8,952 nt of DNA, taken from JACOVP01 sp035289145 (GTDB lineage: Archaea > Nanobdellota > Nanobdellia > SCGC-AAA011-G17 > UBA489). The stretch lies in NCBI GenBank assembly GCA_035289145.1, contig DATDXZ010000100.1:1-8952 (forward strand), given 5' to 3'. The notes beneath the pieces were generated by a model. It saw only the letters and a program-made list of their open reading frames with translations. It was not told where the DNA came from and searched no databases. The first letter of the stretch is position 1, and every line of letters begins with the position of its first letter. Positions 5,302-8,952 of this stretch are shown piece by piece. The position numbers and the translations under genes are program-made.

Positions 5302-6045
5302 TTAACTTTTTTTATAACCTGTTTTTTCAATCTCATGCGCTAGTGCTACGTCTCCAGAGCGCGTGATCTTTCCTTCTTCCATGACATATACCTTGTCCAC
5401 ATCGAGATATTGCAGAATTCTATTGTAATGCGTGATAATCAAGACTGTCATTTTTGTCTCTTTTTGAATTGCCTTGATAGTATTACCAATGATCTTTAAC
5501 GCGTCCACGTCAGTGCCAGAATCTGTTTCATCCAAGATGGCTAACATTGGCTGCAAGACTGCTAATTGGAGCATCTCAGCTTTCTTCTTCTCTCCGCCAG
5601 AGAATCCTTCATTTAAATATCTGTTAGCAAATTGCTCATCGAAATGAAGTTCTTTCATTTTTTCTTTTAACATCTTTCTGAACTCTAGAGGGTTTAATTT
5701 TTCTTTCCTTCGCGCATTTAACGCTGTTCGTAAAAAATTAGCAATAGTGACTCCAGCAATCTCACTAGGATATTGGAAAGACAAAAACATTCCTTTTTTA
5801 GATCGTTCTGTTGGAGATACCTTTGTAATATTCTCTCCTTTATAGATGATTGATCCTTTGGTGACTATATATTTTGGATGACCCATTAAAGCAAATGATA
5901 ATGTTGACTTTCCTGATCCATTAGGACCCATCAAAACAGCTACTTCTCCCTCATTGACTTCGAGATTGACTCCTTTCAGAATTTCTTTACCTTCAATAGT
6001 TACTTCTAAATCTTTGATTTGAATAAGTGGTTTATTCTTTGTCAT
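5302..6045 (-). CDS. sufC: Fe-S cluster assembly ATPase SufC
   Basis: A 247-residue ABC-type ATPase, soluble, that binds SufB and SufD and powers the conformational change needed for cluster assembly. Walker A GPNGSGKS is at 40-47, the Q-loop at Gln91 (SFQYPSEIAG), the signature FSGGEKKKAEM at 148-158, Walker B LAILDETD at 168-175 with catalytic Glu173, and the switch His206. Length is normal for SufC. The D-loop reads SGTD where I would expect SGLD. It is the last gene of the suf operon, its ATG overlapping the 3' end of the U-type gene by 14 bases. A good Shine-Dalgarno sequence (AGGAGA) lies inside that gene. In many suf operons sufC precedes sufB and sufD, so this terminal position is less usual. 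Confidence 0.96.
   Translation of the reverse strand: MTKNKPLIQIKDLEVTIEGKEILKGVNLEVNEGEVAVLMGPNGSGKSTLSFALMGHPKYIVTKGSIIYKGENITKVSPTERSKKGMFLSFQYPSEIAGVTIANFLRTALNARRKEKLNPLEFRKMLKEKMKELHFDEQFANRYLNEGFSGGEKKKAEMLQLAVLQPMLAILDETDSGTDVDALKIIGNTIKAIQKETKMTVLIITHYNRILQYLDVDKVYVMEEGKITRSGDVALAHEIEKTGYKKS
5307..5327 (+). terminator. T-tract terminator for the plus-strand orphan gene
   Basis: On the plus strand T7 (5307-5313) and T6 (5322-5327) follow the orphan gene's stop by about 60-80 bases. Both lie within the 3' end of the convergent sufC gene. Such oligo-T tracts can terminate archaeal transcription without a hairpin. Confidence 0.4.
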
Positions 6046-6424
6046 GATAGTGCTCTCCTAAATATTTGTAAATGCCTTTTTTAACAGCGAACAACGCCAG
6101 CAATGCACATTTCACCCTGGCCGGGCTTACTTGAATCTGCAATAACCCGAAGACAAACTCATTATTTAGATTTCTGACTTCTTCTATATTCTTTCCTTTC
6201 ACAGCATCTGTCAACATGCTTGCAGCAGCTTGTGAAATCGCACAGCCCTTTCCTTCTGTTTTGACGTCTGTGATTGTTTTATTCTTGTCAAGCTTGAGAT
6301 AGACTTGGATTTCATCACCACATAATGTGTTCTGATCTTTGAATTGGATGTCGGCATTCGCTATAATTCCTTTGTTTCTGGGATTCTTGTAATGCTCCAA
6401 AATCTCTTCCATATACATGTCCAT
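6032..6424 (-). CDS. sufU: SufU/IscU-like Fe-S scaffold or sulfur-transfer protein
   Basis: A 130-residue U-type protein that takes sulfur from the cysteine desulfurase encoded just upstream. The three conserved cysteines are Cys35 (TLCGDE, with Asp37), Cys61 (GKGCAISQAAASML) and Cys106 (RVKCALLAL). The GCAIS motif and the suf operon context point to SufU. However, the gap between Cys61 and Cys106 is 45 residues, close to that of IscU and shorter than in Bacillus-type SufU, which has an extra insert there. It may thus be a scaffold rather than a zinc-dependent sulfur shuttle (inference). The start at 6424 lies one base after the sufS stop; in-frame ATGs at residues 3 and 5 are alternatives. 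It overlaps sufC by 14 bases at its end. Confidence 0.9.
   Translation of the reverse strand: MDMYMEEILEHYKNPRNKGIIANADIQFKDQNTLCGDEIQVYLKLDKNKTITDVKTEGKGCAISQAAASMLTDAVKGKNIEEVRNLNNEFVFGLLQIQVSPARVKCALLALFAVKKGIYKYLGEHYHDKE
6054..6059 (-). promoter_or_regulatory. Ribosome binding site of sufC, inside sufU
   Basis: AGGAGA on the minus strand, eight bases before the sufC ATG at 6045 and within the coding part of the U-type gene. It fixes the sufC start and implies translation of sufC can begin independently of the overlapping gene. Confidence 0.7.
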
Positions 6425-6425
6425 G

Positions 6426-7643
6426 TTACTTGAACACCTTCCTGACTTTTTCCAAAGCTTTCACGAGAGCATCGATGTCTTCGGTTGTGTTGTAGAGATA
6501 TAGTGAGAGACGGCAGCTGGATTGTATTCCTAATGCTTTCATTAAGGGCATGGCACAGTGATGACCACCACGAATTGCAATACCTTCTGTATCTAGAATA
6601 GAGGAAACATCATGGGGATGGATGTCTTCAAAGTTGAATGCGATGATGCCTGCTTTTTTGTTGAGATCTTTTGGACCATACATAGTGATGCCTTTTACTT
6701 TTGATAACTTTTCATGCGCATATTTTAAGAGTTCTTTGTCATGCTGTTCGATGTTGTGCATACCGATGTTCATCAAGTATTCAACTGCTGTTCCGAAAGC
6801 AATACCACCGGCAATGTTAGGAGTTCCAGCTTCAAATTTCCAAGGCAAGTCATTGAATGTAGTGTTCTCTAGTGTTACTTCTTTGATCATGTCTCCGCCG
6901 TATAGGAAAGGAGTCATCTGTTCTAAGAGCTCTTGCTTGCCATATAAAACTCCTATACCAGTTGGGCCTAGCATTTTATGACTAGAGAAAGCGACGAAGT
7001 CTGCATCAAGCGTTTTGACGTCGAACGGCATGTGCGGAATGCTTTGCGCTGCATCAATAATGACTTTAGCACCTGTTTTGTGTGCTTTGGCGATGATGTC
7101 TTTCATCGGATTAATAGTTCCAAGAACATTCGAAATGTGGACAACAGACACTATCTTGGTCTTGTTGGTGAATAGTTTATCGTCGATCATTAATTCTCCA
7201 TCTTTGCTGACTTTGATAAATTTTACAACTGCACCGACACGCTTTGCGATTTGCTGCCAAGGAACTAGATTAGCATGATGCTCCATTTCGGTCAACAAAA
7301 TTTCATCGCCTTTCTTTAACTCTAACCCAAGACTATAAGCTAACAAATTTATGCTTTCTGTAGTGTTTTTTGTGAAAATGATTTCCTTGAACTTCGCGTT
7401 AATCAAACGAGCGACTTTTCTGTGCGCGTCTTCATAGGCTAGTGTAGCTTCTTCGCTTAATGTGTAGACACCACGATGAATGTTTGCATGCATCTTTTCA
7501 TAATAATCACTCAAAGTTTGAATGACTTGCTTAGGTTTTTGTGAGCTGGAAGCGCTGTCTAAATAAACTAATGGTTTTCCGTGGATCTTCCTCTGAAAAA
7601 TAGGAAAATCTTTCTTGATTGTTGCAGGGATAATACTTTTCAT
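6426..7643 (-). CDS. sufS: Cysteine desulfurase SufS
   Basis: A 405-residue PLP enzyme of the class V aminotransferase fold, group II (SufS/CsdA). It converts cysteine to alanine and holds the released sulfur as a persulfide. Visible residues are His123 (EMEHHANLVPW), Asp197 (VIIDAAQS), the PLP-binding Lys223 (SSHKMLGPTG), the catalytic Cys363 (RGGHHCAMPLM) and Arg378 (SSCRLSLYLYNT). Length and the short loop around the catalytic cysteine fit SufS rather than IscS. The start at 7643 overlaps the sufD stop by four bases (ATGA), so translation is coupled. The downstream U-type gene is its likely sulfur acceptor. It might also supply sulfur for the tRNA-thiolation pair elsewhere in the window, but that is inference. 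Confidence 0.96.
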   Translation of the reverse strand: MKSIIPATIKKDFPIFQRKIHGKPLVYLDSASSSQKPKQVIQTLSDYYEKMHANIHRGVYTLSEEATLAYEDAHRKVARLINAKFKEIIFTKNTTESINLLAYSLGLELKKGDEILLTEMEHHANLVPWQQIAKRVGAVVKFIKVSKDGELMIDDKLFTNKTKIVSVVHISNVLGTINPMKDIIAKAHKTGAKVIIDAAQSIPHMPFDVKTLDADFVAFSSHKMLGPTGIGVLYGKQELLEQMTPFLYGGDMIKEVTLENTTFNDLPWKFEAGTPNIAGGIAFGTAVEYLMNIGMHNIEQHDKELLKYAHEKLSKVKGITMYGPKDLNKKAGIIAFNFEDIHPHDVSSILDTEGIAIRGGHHCAMPLMKALGIQSSCRLSLYLYNTTEDIDALVKALEKVRKVFK

Positions 7644-8740
7644 TGTTCGATGAGGAACGCAGTTTTTTCTTCGATTTCTTCATGGAGACGTTCTTTTAAT
7701 TCTTGTGCGTTGATCTTCTGGATAGTAGGAGCGAAGAAACCGCGAACAATTGTTGCCTGTGCTTCTCCTTCTGACAGGCCTCGGGATGTCAAATAAAAGA
7801 GCTTCTCACTATCGATTTGACCTACGGTCGCGCCGTGCTTGCATTTGACGTTATGATTATCAATTTCTAACTTGGGAATAGCATCGACTGTCGCATTGTC
7901 GCTGAGGATAAGAGTATCTTCTTTTTGATAGCCTACACTGTTGTGAGCGTTTTCATGAATCTTGATATTGCCTCTATAGACTGTCTTACTAGAATCTTTA
8001 CCTACACCTTTTGTTCGCATATCTGACACTGTATGTGGAGCAAGATGCTGCGCTTCCACTGCCAGATCAAACTGCTGGTCTTGCTGCGAGAAGAACATAG
8101 TGTCTGCTTCCATGCTTGCACCTTCTCCAGATAGTGTTGTGTGAATCATGGATGTTGTAAAGATACTGCCAAAGCAACCGTCAATCCAATAGATTTTTGC
8201 TTGCCTGCCTGTGTTCGCTGTTTTACTGATGAAGTTATAGGTTTGCTTGTCTAAGTTCTGGACGTTACAATAGGAGAATTCAGCGTTTTCTTCGAGAATG
8301 ATGTGCAGGCGCTGCGCTCTCATATAACAGTCTTTGGTTGAGGTGACTGTTTCTACGATAGAAGCTTTGCTGTTCTTTTCTACGATAATAATTAACGTGT
8401 CTACATCTATAGTTGTTGTACAATGCTTCTGTAATAATATAGGATTAACAAGTGTTGTATTTGCTGGAATAATGATTGCCTTGCCTTGCTGGAGTGCCTT
8501 GTCTTGCATGTCTTCTATCAAGTTCGTCGGCTGTTTTTGCATGATTTTGAAGATTGCTTTTCCCCGCGGCGACTGCCAAAATACTTTGAGATCTTGGATC
8601 TGCACTTTTTCAGCTCCTTGCGTAGTATAAGGACTAGCAGTCAAGGAAGCTCTTGTTATTTTCTCCACTGAAAAATTATCTAGAGAAACGTAAGTTGTTA
8701 ATCCATACTTTAGATGAGGCAAAGGTAGCTGTTGTGTCAT
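7640..8740 (-). CDS. sufD: Fe-S cluster assembly protein SufD
   Basis: A 366-residue member of the SufB/SufD family, forming a beta-helix core that pairs with SufB and sits on SufC dimers. The C-terminal part is the most recognisable: SDNATVDAIPKLEIDNHNV at 280-298, then Cys300 and His302 (KCKHGATVGQID), equivalent to the Cys-x-His of E. coli SufD thought to help form the nascent cluster. LFYLTSRGLSEGEAQATIV (314-332) follows, then the helical SufC-binding end. The N-terminal region is short, making the protein smaller than the roughly 420 residues of E. coli SufD. The start at 8740 is eight bases after the sufB stop; no clear Shine-Dalgarno sequence is seen, so coupling to sufB translation is probable. 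SufD rather than a second SufB because it follows a clear SufB end and retains the Cys-x-His pair. Confidence 0.93.
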   Translation of the reverse strand: MTQQLPLPHLKYGLTTYVSLDNFSVEKITRASLTASPYTTQGAEKVQIQDLKVFWQSPRGKAIFKIMQKQPTNLIEDMQDKALQQGKAIIIPANTTLVNPILLQKHCTTTIDVDTLIIIVEKNSKASIVETVTSTKDCYMRAQRLHIILEENAEFSYCNVQNLDKQTYNFISKTANTGRQAKIYWIDGCFGSIFTTSMIHTTLSGEGASMEADTMFFSQQDQQFDLAVEAQHLAPHTVSDMRTKGVGKDSSKTVYRGNIKIHENAHNSVGYQKEDTLILSDNATVDAIPKLEIDNHNVKCKHGATVGQIDSEKLFYLTSRGLSEGEAQATIVRGFFAPTIQKINAQELKERLHEEIEEKTAFLIEQ

Positions 8741-8748
8741 CGTTATGA

Positions 8749-8952
8749 TTAGCCAAGTGCATTCTCCATTTCCAATTCTATCAATCGATTTAATTCGACT
8801 GCATATTCGATAGGCAATGCTTTGATGATAGGCTCAATGAAACCTGAAACAATCATTTGACGAGCTTGCTCTTCTGACAAGCCACGAGACATCAAGTAGA
8901 ATAATTGTTCATCACCGATCTTCGAGACGGTTGCTTCATGACCAACTTCTGA
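8749..8952 (-). CDS. sufB: Fe-S cluster scaffold SufB (C-terminal 67 residues, cut by window edge)
   Basis: The frame runs open from the right edge to a TAA at 8749-8751. It reads SEVGHEATVSKIGDEQLFYL, then a stretch matching the SufB/SufD pattern (MSRGLSEEQARQMIVSGFIE), then an end close to LNRLIELEMENALG. This is the conserved SufB C-terminus: the His-Glu pair before ATVSKIG corresponds to residues implicated in cluster formation in E. coli SufB, and the terminal helices bind SufC. SufB is the main scaffold of the SufBCD complex. The start, promoter and any upstream genes lie outside the window. It is the first visible gene of the suf operon. Confidence 0.95.
   Translation of the reverse strand, partial: SEVGHEATVSKIGDEQLFYLMSRGLSEEQARQMIVSGFIEPIIKALPIEYAVELNRLIELEMENALG

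Noticed and set aside
6622..7278. Plus-strand open frames opposite sufS (up to 119 residues)
   Set aside because: They are antisense shadows of a clear SufS gene, with no promoter or ribosome site and compositions that look like reverse-complement reading.

Overview
The window looks like a piece of an AT-rich archaeal chromosome, probably a small-genome DPANN-type lineage (inference). Supporting signs are TATA boxes of the AAAGATTTATATA type, two genes that appear leaderless (box centre 26-27 bases before ATG), other genes with GGAGG ribosome binding sites, and an archaeal-style Ncs6/TtuA tRNA thiolase beside a ubiquitin-like sulfur carrier. No mobile element, rRNA, tRNA or CRISPR array was recognised.

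Layout. Bases 2-88 may be the 3' end of a plus-strand gene. They run into a compact GC-rich cluster of three hairpins inside an outer stem (66-138). Bases 89-372 hold an AT-rich spacer with a TATA-like stretch and no convincing gene. At 373-1507 is a two-gene unit: a 68-residue ThiS/MoaD/SAMP-like protein ending in Gly-Gly, then a 308-residue Ncs6/TtuA-type tRNA 2-thiolation enzyme with its iron-sulfur cysteines and both zinc-binding ends. Bases 1739-4374 form a tight four-gene operon: a Tat-signal coiled-coil protein with a C-terminal hydrophobic segment, a stand-alone CBS-pair protein, a hydrophobic protein of 221 residues and an orphan of 106 residues. At 4483-5244 a separately promoted, charged orphan protein carries a nearly perfect 62-bp internal duplication.

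The minus strand from 8952 down to 5302 is a SUF iron-sulfur cluster operon transcribed sufB (partial) - sufD - sufS - sufU/iscU-like - sufC. Adjacent genes overlap or are separated by at most eight bases. SufS takes sulfur from cysteine, the U-type protein accepts or scaffolds it, and SufB-SufC-SufD build the cluster. It converges on the orphan gene at about 5245-5301.

The window therefore combines two sulfur-handling modules: cluster assembly, and sulfur-carrier-driven tRNA thiolation by an enzyme that itself needs a 4Fe-4S cluster. Between them lie five genes of unknown role. The best candidate for an undescribed system is the 1739-4374 operon, a predicted envelope-anchored coiled-coil protein, a nucleotide-sensing CBS protein and a membrane protein.
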